A stretch of 24,763 nt of DNA from UBA5266 sp964610025 (GCA_964610025.1 CAZSTX010000030.1:1-24763), one strand, 5' to 3'; counted from the stretch's first letter, positions 7,274-16,122 are shown. The notes: generated from the sequence alone by a model not told the origin. Numbers and translations: made by a program.

Positions 7274-8809
7274 TTACTTATTTAAATGAATACCTATTTT
7301 TCCTAAATATTTTTTAATAAGACTATTTACTTCATCGGAGACTTTCCATGTATAAACCAAAATAAGTCCTATTCCTAAAGCCAATGCTGTTTTACAAGCT
7401 GCATTAATTAATAGAGCAAATACATGATGGATAGTAACTGAAAAAATAAGAGGGCTTATAAAATGTTCCCAACTCCAGCTAATAGAGGCAATAAATAATG
7501 CAATAATAGCTATTTTTACTAAACGATAAGAAAGAGGGCTTACTTTAAGTTTCCATTGCAAAAAGGCTAACAAAGAGAGAATATAGATTAAATAAGATAA
7601 AAACATAGCTAAAGCTGCACCTGTCATGCCATATAGATTAATAAAGTATAAATTAGAAACAAAGACTAATCCTAACAATGAAAAAGTAAATATTAATGAA
7701 TAGTAATAATATTTTGAAAAATTTAATACCGATAACCCGACACTAAAAGAACTATCTATAAGTCTAGAAAGACCTATGAAAAACACTACCCACTTCCCAG
7801 CTTTATAAATTTCACCCTTAGGTAATAGTTCAAATAAAAAATCGATATTAATCCATATTAATAAAAAGATAAAACAAGCTATTAAAAATTGATGTAACGA
7901 AACTCGTTGACATAAAGTGTTGGTATAGGCAATATTTTTGTCTTTAATGCTTTGAGATATTTCTGGTAAAGAAATGGCTATTAGCGACCTGTAAGGTATT
8001 TCAACGATAATGGCAATGTAAAAGGCAATAGAATAAATTCCTGCATCTTTTAGCCCTAATTGTCCGCTTACAATAAAAACATCTATTTTTCCCATAATAC
8101 TACTGCTAAGAGTAGTTAATATCAGAAAACTAGAGTAGAATAAAAAAGAATTACGTAAAGGTTTATTTATAAAAGCATAATTAGGCTTAAGAGAAAATTT
8201 TTGTAAAGAAAAGAGATAAATAATATTTAATAAAGTTGCAACGCCATATATACTGACTAATAGAATAATAAACCAATTTAAATTAATGTAACGGAAAGCA
8301 TATAAAAGGTAAATAACGATTGTCATTAAACGTATACCTATTTCTCGTATGAATTTAGGAACTACGATTCGCATTAATACATTTGAGTTTGTTTCAAATA
8401 CAACCATGTATAAGAAAAAGAATCCTAATGGAATAATATAATAGTAGTAATTGACAAATAGAGCCGAATTTGTAGAAAAATAGTAAGTAATAGGATTTTT
8501 TAAAATAATGAATAATAGGGTAGTTAATAAAAAACCTATAAGAGGAATGATTAATGTCCAAAAGAAAAATCCATTATCTTTTTTTTCTTTATCTTTAAAA
8601 TAAGGATAAAAACGAATGCCCGATGAGTTGATACCCAATTGAGATAAAGCACCAAATAATAAACCTGCTTCTAATAAAATACGCACAAGACCAATTTCTT
8701 CGGCTGACAGAAATTTTGTTGTAATCGTAAAAGTAATAATAAACCCAATAAAAGCACCTATGTAATTTACAATTGTACCTTTAATGCTTTGCCTGATAAT
8801 AATTCCCAT
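7274..8809 (-). CDS. polysaccharide/oligosaccharide flippase (Wzx/MATE-like)
   Basis: A 511-residue multi-spanning inner-membrane protein of the polysaccharide biosynthesis (Wzx/MurJ/MATE-like) superfamily, which flips lipid-linked sugars to the periplasmic side. The N terminus (IRQSIKGTIVNYIGAFIGFI, then LSAEEIGLVRILLEAG) is characteristic. I count about 12-14 hydrophobic helices over the whole length, with a central SSIMGKIDVFIVSGQLGLKDAG-type segment at the second-half repeat. It starts 18 nt after nadK and is the last gene of the lipoprotein-nadK-flippase operon. No glycosyltransferase is adjacent, so the substrate (O-antigen, capsule or other glycan) cannot be told. Base composition does not differ from its neighbours by eye. 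Confidence 0.85.
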   Translation of the reverse strand: MGIIIRQSIKGTIVNYIGAFIGFIITFTITTKFLSAEEIGLVRILLEAGLLFGALSQLGINSSGIRFYPYFKDKEKKDNGFFFWTLIIPLIGFLLTTLLFIILKNPITYYFSTNSALFVNYYYYIIPLGFFFLYMVVFETNSNVLMRIVVPKFIREIGIRLMTIVIYLLYAFRYINLNWFIILLVSIYGVATLLNIIYLFSLQKFSLKPNYAFINKPLRNSFLFYSSFLILTTLSSSIMGKIDVFIVSGQLGLKDAGIYSIAFYIAIIVEIPYRSLIAISLPEISQSIKDKNIAYTNTLCQRVSLHQFLIACFIFLLIWINIDFLFELLPKGEIYKAGKWVVFFIGLSRLIDSSFSVGLSVLNFSKYYYYSLIFTFSLLGLVFVSNLYFINLYGMTGAALAMFLSYLIYILSLLAFLQWKLKVSPLSYRLVKIAIIALFIASISWSWEHFISPLIFSVTIHHVFALLINAACKTALALGIGLILVYTWKVSDEVNSLIKKYLGKIGIHLNK

Positions 8810-8827
8810 GATGTCTGCTGTTGTTTA

Positions 8828-9697
8828 TTAATTACGTTTATCCAATCCCCACATTAGCTTTTCTCTTAATGTTTTAGAAAATGTTTGGTGTGAAAGGCGT
8901 ATGAGATTAATATGAAATTTTTCTTTAAAAATAGTTAATGTTGTTTTTTTGCAAACAGTGTAAGAGTTAGAATCTAAAGATACAACATGATAGTCATTTC
9001 TGCTTTCTACTTTTATTTGAATAATGCTCTCAGCAGGTATTACTAATGGACGCACTGTTAACATATGCGATGCTATAGGAGTCAATACTATAGCTGCAAC
9101 TTCGGGCATAAGAATAGGCCCCCCACAACCTAAAGAGTAAGCTGTAGAACCTGTAGGAGTAGCAATAATTAACCCATCGCACCAATATGTATTAAGAAAT
9201 TCATCGTTGATGTACACCGTAATTGAAATCATGCTGTCAGTGCTATTGCGTTGTATACTAATGTCGTTTAATGCCCAATTGACATTGTTCCCAATAGAAG
9301 GCTCACAATGCAAAAGCATACGTTTTTCGATATGAAAATTTTTATTTTTAATATCAATAATTGATTGTTCTAAATTGTGAATATTAACACTCGACAAGAA
9401 ACCTAAACGACCTATATTGATCCCAAACATTGGAATGCCAGAATCTTTTACTAAAGTAAGTGCATCTAAAAAAGTACCATCACCTCCAATTGTAAAGACA
9501 TAATTTGTGTCCTTTTCAGCTCCTTCATCGCAAGTTGTGCAGAAATTAGAAGGAAAATTAAAATCGTTTTTTATAGATTCATAGAAAGGCTTATAAACAT
9601 ATACTAAAGTACAATGAGCAGATAATATGTCAATGATTTGTTGGACAATAGTGTAACAAGTCTTCTGTAATGATTTGCCATAGAGCGTTATTTTCAT
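8828..9697 (-). CDS. nadK: NAD kinase
   Basis: Cytoplasmic enzyme that phosphorylates NAD to NADP, the only de novo NADP source. The 289 residues carry the family signatures: TIGGDGTFLDAL with the catalytic GGDGT (71-75), FGINIGRLGFL (91-101), NDISIQRN (N144, D145) for NAD binding, and the CDGLIIATPTGSTAYSLGCGG loop (about 173-193). The start ATG at 9697 gives the expected MKITLYGKSL strand and lies 6 nt after the lipoprotein stop. The flippase gene follows 18 nt later. The link between NAD kinase and the two envelope genes looks organisational rather than functional. Confidence 0.95.
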   Translation of the reverse strand: MKITLYGKSLQKTCYTIVQQIIDILSAHCTLVYVYKPFYESIKNDFNFPSNFCTTCDEGAEKDTNYVFTIGGDGTFLDALTLVKDSGIPMFGINIGRLGFLSSVNIHNLEQSIIDIKNKNFHIEKRMLLHCEPSIGNNVNWALNDISIQRNSTDSMISITVYINDEFLNTYWCDGLIIATPTGSTAYSLGCGGPILMPEVAAIVLTPIASHMLTVRPLVIPAESIIQIKVESRNDYHVVSLDSNSYTVCKKTTLTIFKEKFHINLIRLSHQTFSKTLREKLMWGLDKRN

Positions 9698-9703
9698 GCT
9701 TTA

Positions 9704-10084
9704 TTATTCATTAGTTATTATATAAACAGAGTCTAATAGTAGATTTACTTCTTTACTGTCTTCGCCCGAAGTAGAAATGATGTTAGAATAACTTTCATAA
9801 ACAATACTATCTATTGTAAGTTGTCCTTTGATTTTCCATTTACCATCTGTAACATAGTTAAATACAAAAAAACCATTGCTATCGCTGCGAACTGTCGCTA
9901 TTTTATTTTCTTTATCTTTGATTATCTGAATTTTTTCTAAAATTGCTCCAGCAGCTACAGCCTCTTTTTGTGTGTCAATAGCAATATAACTTACTTTACC
10001 TTTTATTTGACTATCGTATTTTTTACATGAAAAAGTAGTGATAATCAAACACACTGCCGTTAGACTATAGATAAATTGTTTCAT
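9704..10084 (-). CDS. small lipoprotein with carboxypeptidase-regulatory-like beta domain
   Basis: Predicted 126-residue lipoprotein. The signal peptide ends in a lipobox-like TFSC with Cys20, followed by KK. The mature part begins GKVSYIAIDTQKEAVAAGA and contains the DSNGFFVFNYVTDGKWKIKG stretch, a pattern typical of carboxypeptidase regulatory-like (transthyretin-like) beta-sandwich domains common in Bacteroidota surface proteins. An in-frame ATG at 10102 would add six residues but lies inside the promoter -7 box (10100-10107), so the ATG at 10084 is chosen. It is the first gene of the operon with nadK and the flippase. Specific function is unknown. Confidence 0.72.
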   Translation of the reverse strand: MKQFIYSLTAVCLIITTFSCKKYDSQIKGKVSYIAIDTQKEAVAAGAILEKIQIIKDKENKIATVRSDSNGFFVFNYVTDGKWKIKGQLTIDSIVYESYSNIISTSGEDSKEVNLLLDSVYIITNE

Positions 10085-10099
10085 GTTCACATTTTTTTG

Positions 10100-10107
10100 C
10101 AAAAATA
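10100..10107 (-). promoter_or_regulatory. Bacteroidota-type -7 box for the lipoprotein-nadK-flippase operon
   Basis: On the minus strand this reads TATTTTTG, a perfect match to TAnnTTTG. It lies 15 nt upstream of the chosen lipoprotein ATG, implying a very short leader. No strong TTTG -33 element was identified. Confidence 0.6.
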
Positions 10108-10183
10108 CATTATTTTTACTTGTTATGTTATAGCATAAATTATTTTAATTAAGATTATTTTCTATTTATATTTACATTTTTAG

Positions 10184-10191
10184 TATTTTTG
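10184..10191 (+). promoter_or_regulatory. Bacteroidota-type -7 box for the ricT-gldH-PBP1A operon
   Basis: TATTTTTG is a perfect TAnnTTTG match 28 nt before the ricT ATG. It uses the same octamer as the divergent promoter at 10100-10107. The upstream -33 region is T-rich but without a clean TTTG. Confidence 0.6.
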
Positions 10192-10219
10192 TAAGCATTA
10201 AAAAAAAGAAAGATAAAAT

Positions 10220-11389
10220 ATGGAGAAAACGAATTTCATAGTTGAAAATCAAGAAATAGAAGAAGATATACATGTTTCATGCGAACATAGTTATGAAGCA
10301 GACAAAATAGCCGCTAACTTTTTTTTATCAAGAGGCTTGAGTGACATGCCAAATCCTAACGAAAATAACAAACATTTATATAGCTATGGTTGCTGCCAAT
10401 TAGCTAATCATGATTGGTTAGAAGATATACAAATTCCTGCTTTTTCAAAAAAACAAATTGCTGAAGTACGCTTTAAAAATGGACAGAAAGATTTTTTTTA
10501 CTTGCCTACTACCAATGAATTTTACGAAGTAGGAGATATTGTCTTGGTCGAAGCAGTTAATGGTACTGATATTGGCATTGTTTCAATGATGGGACATCAG
10601 GTGAAATTACAAATGCAGAATAAAAATATTAGTGAAGTTACTAAAAAAATATACCATAAAGCACGCCCAACTGATATAGAAAAATGGGTGAGTTTGGTGA
10701 AAAATGAAAACGATACGATGATGAAATCTCGCTATGCAGCATGGGATTTGAAATTGGATATGAAAGTTAATAATGTTGAATATCAAGGTGATGGTTCAAA
10801 AGCAATTTTTTATTATTCAGCAGATAAACGCGTAGATTTTAGAGAGTTAATAAAAATTCTTGCTGAAAGTTTTCGTATTCGAATCGAAATGCGACAAATT
10901 GGAGTACGACAAGAAGCCGCATCTCTGGGAGGAATTGGAAGTTGCGGAAGAGAATTATGCTGTGCATCTTGGTTAAATCATTTTAAATCAGTAAATACAA
11001 CGACTGCTAAAACACAACAACTATCATTAAATCCTCAAAAATTGGCAGGACAATGTGGAAAGTTAAAATGCTGTCTTAATTACGAACAAGATGCCTATAT
11101 TGAAGAATTGAAAAACTTTCCTAGCACAAACACAGTGCTGTATACTGAAAAAGGAGAGGCGATATGTCATAAAATAGATATTTTTAAAAATTTAATGTGG
11201 TATTATTATAAAAATGATAACTTTCATACATTATATGCTATCCCGACAGACAAAATCAAAGAGATAATACAAGACAATAAAATGAATAAAAAAGTAGAAA
11301 GTTTAGAAATATATGCTGAAATTAACCAAACAAAATTCAACGAAGTAACAGAGGTTAATATAGATGATTTAAAACAAATTAACGATTAA
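10220..11389 (+). CDS. ricT: PSP1-domain protein, RicT/YaaT-like
   Basis: A 389-residue cytoplasmic protein of the PSP1/YaaT (RicT) family. In Bacillus, RicT forms a Fe-S-containing complex with RicA and RicF that affects RNA processing and development; that partner set is not established in Bacteroidota. The PSP1 domain spans about 100-300. The cysteine signature is complete: GSCGRELCC (C242, C247, C248) and GQCGKLKCCLNYE (C279, C284, C285), plus an extra N-terminal pair at 58-59 (YGCCQ). The C-terminal tail after about 345 is charged and poorly conserved in appearance. The ATG at 10220 is downstream of a clear promoter. gldH begins 5 nt after the stop; this order is conserved in Bacteroidota. 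Confidence 0.88.
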   Translation: MEKTNFIVENQEIEEDIHVSCEHSYEADKIAANFFLSRGLSDMPNPNENNKHLYSYGCCQLANHDWLEDIQIPAFSKKQIAEVRFKNGQKDFFYLPTTNEFYEVGDIVLVEAVNGTDIGIVSMMGHQVKLQMQNKNISEVTKKIYHKARPTDIEKWVSLVKNENDTMMKSRYAAWDLKLDMKVNNVEYQGDGSKAIFYYSADKRVDFRELIKILAESFRIRIEMRQIGVRQEAASLGGIGSCGRELCCASWLNHFKSVNTTTAKTQQLSLNPQKLAGQCGKLKCCLNYEQDAYIEELKNFPSTNTVLYTEKGEAICHKIDIFKNLMWYYYKNDNFHTLYAIPTDKIKEIIQDNKMNKKVESLEIYAEINQTKFNEVTEVNIDDLKQIND

Positions 11390-11394
11390 ATAAA

Positions 11395-11880
11395 ATGTTT
11401 ACTTATATAAAAAAAACATTATTATTGTCTCTTGTCCTTTTTTTAACAGCTTGCACTGACAATTATTTATATTATGAAAACCGCATTATTCCTAACGAAC
11501 AATGGCATCTAACCTATCCTTTGAATTTTGTATTAAATGCTACAGATACTGTAACAAATTATAATATTGGTTTTACGATACGTTATAATGATAATTACGA
11601 TTTTCAACAAATTTATTTATTTATTTACACTTGTTTACCAAATGGAAAAGAAGTGATAGATACTGTTTCCTGCGATTTGTTTCAACCCGACGGAAAATCT
11701 ATTGGGAAAGGAGGACGTGTCAAAGAGTTAAATGTAAATTATGGCATGTTGACTTTTCCTTTAAAAGGAAAATATACTATTAAAGTGAAACATGCTATGC
11801 GTCTCAATACTTTAAACGGAATCAATTCCATAGGGTTGCATCTTGCACCTAACAAAAATGATATGATAAAATCTGAATAG
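11395..11880 (+). CDS. gldH: GldH-family lipoprotein
   Basis: A 161-residue predicted lipoprotein: signal helix 4-18, lipobox FLTAC with Cys20, then a mature domain beginning YYENRIIPNEQWH and containing the LFIYTCLPNGKEVIDTV and KGGRVKELNV segments that recall GldH. GldH is needed for gliding in Flavobacterium johnsoniae, but homologues are present in non-gliding Bacteroidota, so motility should not be inferred. It lies between ricT (5 nt gap) and the PBP1A gene (2 nt gap), the usual Bacteroidota order, which supports the assignment more than any single motif. It acts in the periplasm, anchored to a membrane. Confidence 0.8.
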   Translation: MFTYIKKTLLLSLVLFLTACTDNYLYYENRIIPNEQWHLTYPLNFVLNATDTVTNYNIGFTIRYNDNYDFQQIYLFIYTCLPNGKEVIDTVSCDLFQPDGKSIGKGGRVKELNVNYGMLTFPLKGKYTIKVKHAMRLNTLNGINSIGLHLAPNKNDMIKSE

Positions 11881-11882
11881 CT

Positions 11883-14147
11883 ATGACTAACAGAAAAAAT
11901 AAAAATCAAAAAAAAACTAAACCCAAACATGGTATTTCTAAATGGTTTTGGACTGTTTTTTTAATATCATGGGGAGTAATTATTTTACTTTTCACTTTAA
12001 TTTCTTTGGGTTGGCTTGGTTTTATGCCTTCGTTTGAAGAGTTAGAAAACCCTAAAACAAATTTAGCAACAGAAATCATTTCGGAAGATGGATATGTATT
12101 GGGGAAATATTATATAGAAAATCGTTCTAATGTTGCTTATAATAAATTGCCAAAGTGTTTAGAAGATGCCCTTGTTGCTACTGAAGATGTCCGTTTTTAT
12201 ACCCATTCTGGTATTGATGCAAAAGCATTATTTCGTGTTATGATGGGAGTAATAACAGGGCATAAAAAAGGAGGAGGTAGTACGATTTCGCAACAATTGG
12301 CAAAAAATCTATTTCCCCGAAATGAAAACCCTACTGTTTTTCAATTAGTGCTGACCAAATTTAAAGAATGGGTAGTAGCAATAAAATTAGAAAGAAATTA
12401 TTCAAAAAATGAAATTATTGCTATGTATTTAAATACAGTAGATTTTGGGAACCTTTCGCATGGAATAAAGTCGGCAGCTAAAACTTATTTTGACAAAGAG
12501 TCTCAAGATTTGAATGTCGAAGAATCGGCTTTATTAGTAGGAATGTTAAAAGCTCCTACTCGCTATAGTCCTAGACGCAATCCCGAAAATGCACTTAATC
12601 GCAGAAATACGGTGATAACGCAAATGGTAAAATACGAATTTTTAGATAAACAGCAAGGAGATAGCATTAAACAAATTCCTATAGATATGTCACGTTTCAA
12701 AGTGCAAGACCATAAAGTAGGAATTGCTACTTATTTTCGCGAATTTTTAAGAAAAGAAATTACTATATGGGCAAAAAACAATCCAAAACCCGATGGTAGC
12801 ACATGGGATATTTATAAAGATGGATTGAAAATCTACACTACTATTAATTATAAAATGCAAGTGCATGCCGAAGACGCTGTTGAAGAATGGATTACAAAGA
12901 ACTTACAGCCATTATTTTTTAAACATTGGGCAGGATATAAAAATGCTCCTTTCTATAATATCAATGCAGAAGAAACGGAAAGAATCATGGTGCGAGCAAT
13001 GAAAAATTCGTCTCGTTACAAAGAACTTAAAAAAGCAGGTTATACTGATAAAAAAATAAGAGAAATATTTGAGACACCTATTCAAATGTCATTATTTTCG
13101 CATGAAGGAGAGATAGATACTTTGCTATCGCCATGGGATTCTTTGCGCTATATGAAATCTTTTTTAACCTGTGGACTTATGGCAATGGACCCGTCTTCTG
13201 GTCATGTGAAAGCATATGTTGGTGGAATAGATTATACTCATTTTCAATACGACCATGTTACGCAAGCAAAACGCCAAGTCGGATCTACTTTTAAACCTTT
13301 TGTTTATACTTTTGCTATGCAAGAAGGAGAATATTCGCCTTGTTACAAAGTACCAAATCTTCCCGTACGTTTCGACCTTCCATCGGGCGATGTCTGGATT
13401 CCAAAAAATGCAAGCGATTATAAAGAAGGGCAAATGGTTACCTTAAAAGAAGCCTTAGCAAACTCATTGAATTATGTGTCTGCTTATTTAATGAAACGCT
13501 ATGGACCGAGTGCTATCGTACAATTAGTTAGAAAATTAGGAATGACAAGCGATATCCCCGAAGTGCCTGCCATTAGTTTAGGTGCTTGCGAACTTACTTT
13601 ATATGAAATGGTTGGTGCTATTAATTCTTTTAATAATAAAGGAGTATACGTAAAACCTATTTTTATCACGAAAATATGCAATAGCAAAGGCAATATACTT
13701 GCAAAATTTACTACAGAGCAAAACGAAGCAATGGACGAAGTGTCAGCTTATAAAACTGTACGACTAATGCAAGGTGTTGTAACACAGGGAACCGCTGTGC
13801 GTTTGATTTATCGTTATAAATTAGATATGCAATTAGCTGGTAAAACAGGTACGACCGATAATAATTCAGATGGATGGTTTATGGGTTATACACCACAATT
13901 AACAGCAGGAGTTTGGGTAGGATGTGAAGATAGAGCGGCGCATTTTCGTGCTATGAGTATTGGGCAAGGAGCCAATACGGCTTTGCCTATATGGGCTATT
14001 TTTGTTAAAAAATGTTATGAAGATAAATCATTGTACTTTTCTAAAAATGAGGAATTTGCTAAACCAAAAGAAGAAATTGATATCGAATTTGATTGCAGTA
14101 AATACGTAGGAGAAACATCAGTAAAAACAAAATATAATTTTGATTAA
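11883..14147 (+). CDS. bifunctional penicillin-binding protein 1A (transglycosylase/transpeptidase)
   Basis: A 754-residue class A PBP that polymerises and cross-links peptidoglycan at the outer face of the inner membrane. A Lys-rich cytoplasmic tail (1-20) is followed by one membrane helix (about 21-47). The GT51 domain has ATEDVRFYTHSGID with catalytic E101, GGGSTISQQLAKNLFPR (130-146) and KLERNYSKNEI with E170. The transpeptidase domain has the SxxK motif GSTFKPF (S468, K471), SLN (528-530) and KTGTTD (654-659). All catalytic residues are present. Length fits mrcA/ponA-type proteins of Bacteroidota. It ends the ricT-gldH operon; the tRNA-Val promoter begins 28 nt after the stop with no obvious terminator between. 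Confidence 0.94.
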   Translation: MTNRKNKNQKKTKPKHGISKWFWTVFLISWGVIILLFTLISLGWLGFMPSFEELENPKTNLATEIISEDGYVLGKYYIENRSNVAYNKLPKCLEDALVATEDVRFYTHSGIDAKALFRVMMGVITGHKKGGGSTISQQLAKNLFPRNENPTVFQLVLTKFKEWVVAIKLERNYSKNEIIAMYLNTVDFGNLSHGIKSAAKTYFDKESQDLNVEESALLVGMLKAPTRYSPRRNPENALNRRNTVITQMVKYEFLDKQQGDSIKQIPIDMSRFKVQDHKVGIATYFREFLRKEITIWAKNNPKPDGSTWDIYKDGLKIYTTINYKMQVHAEDAVEEWITKNLQPLFFKHWAGYKNAPFYNINAEETERIMVRAMKNSSRYKELKKAGYTDKKIREIFETPIQMSLFSHEGEIDTLLSPWDSLRYMKSFLTCGLMAMDPSSGHVKAYVGGIDYTHFQYDHVTQAKRQVGSTFKPFVYTFAMQEGEYSPCYKVPNLPVRFDLPSGDVWIPKNASDYKEGQMVTLKEALANSLNYVSAYLMKRYGPSAIVQLVRKLGMTSDIPEVPAISLGACELTLYEMVGAINSFNNKGVYVKPIFITKICNSKGNILAKFTTEQNEAMDEVSAYKTVRLMQGVVTQGTAVRLIYRYKLDMQLAGKTGTTDNNSDGWFMGYTPQLTAGVWVGCEDRAAHFRAMSIGQGANTALPIWAIFVKKCYEDKSLYFSKNEEFAKPKEEIDIEFDCSKYVGETSVKTKYNFD

Positions 14148-14174
14148 AAATGAAATTTAGATTACAAAATTGAT

Positions 14175-14182
14175 TACTTTTG
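14175..14182 (+). promoter_or_regulatory. Bacteroidota-type -7 box for tRNA-Val
   Basis: TACTTTTG matches TAnnTTTG exactly and ends 9 nt before the first base of tRNA-Val, the spacing expected for a transcription start just ahead of the tRNA. The -33 region is not a clean TTTG. It may also serve purM. Confidence 0.55.
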
Positions 14183-14191
14183 TATTTATAT

Positions 14192-14266
14192 GAGATATTA
14201 GCTCAGTTGGTTTAGAGCGCTTGCTTGACAGGCAAGAGGTCACAGGTTCAAATCCTGTATATCTCA
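14192..14266 (+). tRNA. tRNA-Val (GAC)
   Basis: Complete 75-nt tRNA. Acceptor strands GAGATAT (14192-14198) and ATATCTC (14259-14265) pair perfectly, with discriminator A at 14266. The anticodon stem CTTGC/GCAAG encloses TTGACAG, giving anticodon GAC. The T arm is ACAGG-TTCAAAT-CCTGT. CCA is not encoded. purM starts 69 nt downstream with no separate promoter seen. Confidence 0.96.
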
Positions 14267-14335
14267 CAAAAAACGAACTATTATTGCATAGTGAAATTAT
14301 TGAAATGTTATTAATAGTTTAATAATAGAAATAGA

Positions 14336-15511
14336 ATGGCAAATAGTGAACAAAACTATAATCTTCGCGGAGTTTCTGCTGCTAAAGAAGATGTACATAA
14401 GGCAATAGCATCGATAGACAAAGGATTATATCCACAAGCATTTTGTAAAATAACTCCCGATTATTTTGGAGGTAGCGATGACTATTGTTCTGTGATGCAC
14501 GCAGATGGAGCAGGAACTAAATCTTCTTTAGCATATATGTATTGGAAAGAAACAGGCGATTTGTCGGTCTGGAAAGGAATAGCACAAGATGCAATAGTAA
14601 TGAATACAGATGATGTGATGTGTGTAGGTGCAGTCGATAATATGTTGTTGTCGTCAACAATTGGACGCAACAAGCACCTTATACCAGGCGAAGTAATAGC
14701 TGCTATTATCGAAGGAACAGAAGAGTTTTTAGAAAAACTTCGCTCATTGGGTGTAGGAATATGGTTAGCAGGAGGCGAAACTGCCGATGTAGGCGATTTG
14801 GTACGTACCGTGATAGTTGATTCTACTTTAGCATGTCGAATGAAGAGAAAAGATGTGATTGATACCACTAATATACAAGCAGGAGATGTGATAGTGGGAT
14901 TGGCTTCGTTTGGAAAAGCAAGTTACGAAGAACATTATAATGGAGGAATGGGAAGTAACGGCTTAACATCGGCACGGCACGATGTCTTTCATCATTTGCT
15001 TGCAGAACGTTACCCAGAAAGTTACAATAATGCTATTCCTAAAGAATTAGTATACTCTGGAAATTATCAACTTACCGATATTTCTGAAATAAAAAATATG
15101 ACAATAGGAAAATTAATGCTTTCTCCTACTCGCACTTATATACCTGTAGTCAAAGAAATTTTAAAACATTTTCGTTCTTATTTACATGGAATAATACATT
15201 GTAGTGGTGGTGCTCAAACTAAAATATTGCATTTTGTGAATCATTTGCATATTGTAAAAAATAATATGTTCGAAATACCTCCGCTATTTCGCTATATACA
15301 AGAGCAATCCAATACCTCTTGGAATGAAATGTATAAAGTATTTAATATGGGGCATAGGCTTGAAATCTATACACAAGCTGAAATTGCCAATGATATTATT
15401 GCAGTTGCTAAGCAATTTGATATTGATGCTCAAATTGTTGGATATTGCGAAGCTGCTAATGAAAAAAAACTGACCATAGAAAGCGATAAAGGAAAATTTG
15501 TCTATTATTAG
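14336..15511 (+). CDS. purM: phosphoribosylformylglycinamidine cyclo-ligase (AIR synthase)
   Basis: Cytoplasmic enzyme of de novo purine synthesis that closes the imidazole ring of FGAM, using ATP, to give AIR. The 391 residues match the longer form seen in Bacteroidota. Motifs: NLRGVSAAKEDVHKAI near the N terminus, HADGAGTKSSLAY (55-67), the ATP-binding NTDDVMCVGA (90-99), WLAGGETADVGD (143-154) and IVGLASFGKASYEEHYNGGMG in the second half. The ATG at 14336 gives a complete N terminus. It is a single gene, possibly transcribed with tRNA-Val upstream. The other pur genes are not in the window. A 611-nt gene-free stretch follows. Confidence 0.93.
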   Translation: MANSEQNYNLRGVSAAKEDVHKAIASIDKGLYPQAFCKITPDYFGGSDDYCSVMHADGAGTKSSLAYMYWKETGDLSVWKGIAQDAIVMNTDDVMCVGAVDNMLLSSTIGRNKHLIPGEVIAAIIEGTEEFLEKLRSLGVGIWLAGGETADVGDLVRTVIVDSTLACRMKRKDVIDTTNIQAGDVIVGLASFGKASYEEHYNGGMGSNGLTSARHDVFHHLLAERYPESYNNAIPKELVYSGNYQLTDISEIKNMTIGKLMLSPTRTYIPVVKEILKHFRSYLHGIIHCSGGAQTKILHFVNHLHIVKNNMFEIPPLFRYIQEQSNTSWNEMYKVFNMGHRLEIYTQAEIANDIIAVAKQFDIDAQIVGYCEAANEKKLTIESDKGKFVYY

Positions 15512-16122
15512 TTTTTCAATTTAATCGATTGTTTTTGCACATTATGTTAAAAACAATTAATATGTTTACTTTTTTCATGACTTCCGCACATTTTTTAATC
15601 CTTTGATATTTCAATTGAATACTCTTATAATCATTATTATTTTGCATTTGGATGTTCTTTTGCGAAAGTTAGAGAAAATTTTGTAACAAAAATGACAAGT
15701 AGAGTAGTAAATGTAGTTCTGGTTTTGGAATTATTGACGACTATAGTTTAAGCATTTATTAAACTTCCTTCCTCACGTGGTTTTTTTTGATTTTATGGGG
15801 TTATTTGCAACCCACATTATCCCATTTTAATTTTTTAATAATTTTGGATTTAATTTTGTCTAAATCCGTGTTAAGTTTGCTCATCAGTGTCATCCGTGTT
15901 CTGTTTTTATTAGCACATGTTCTTATTGGCACACGAATAAAACGGATAGCTTCGCTAACACTGATACTTACGTTTTTTTTATTTTTCTATATTATATAAT
16001 TTTAAGATAATATTTTTAAAAGATGACGAATATAAATAAACTCAAAACATATCATTTTTACAAGAAAATTAAAAATATCTTATGGATTAAGTTTTAGAAT
16101 AATGTAAAAAAAGTAACTATTA
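15512..16122. other. gene-free intergenic stretch between purM and rpoD
   Basis: This convergent gap of 611 nt holds no gene I can support. It contains the ATCCGTGTT-type repeat at 15861-15966, a small A-T hairpin (AGTTTAA at 15745-15751 with TTAAACT at 15759-15765) and long T-runs. A 70-codon open frame at 15787-15999 has a low-complexity hydrophobic translation, runs across the repeat and has no coding character, so it is left out. I see no recognisable structured RNA and no strong terminator for either flanking gene. Confidence 0.7.
15861..15966. repeat. degenerate ATCCGTGTT repeat with imperfect inverted symmetry
   Basis: ATCCGTGTT occurs directly repeated at 15864-15872 and 15892-15900, and a variant (ATTCGTGTG) on the minus strand near 15929-15937. 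The block also has inverted symmetry: ATCAGTGT (15883-15890) with ACACTGAT (15958-15965), and ATCCGT (15892-15897) with ACGGAT (15942-15947). The right arm carries an extra small hairpin TAGC-TTC-GCTA (15947-15957). The block is more G-C rich than its surroundings. It resembles short intergenic repeats built on ATCCGTG that I recall from Bacteroidota genomes; whether it recurs in this genome cannot be told from one copy. Confidence 0.55.

Noticed and set aside
14267..14335. Possible riboswitch ahead of purM
   Set aside because: The 69-nt gap is too short and lacks a purine or PRPP aptamer pattern; only weak A-T inverted repeats are present.
15787..15999. Open frame of 70 codons in the purM-rpoD gap
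   Set aside because: Its translation is low-complexity and hydrophobic, it runs across the ATCCGTGTT repeat and T-rich DNA, and it resembles no protein; treated as non-coding.
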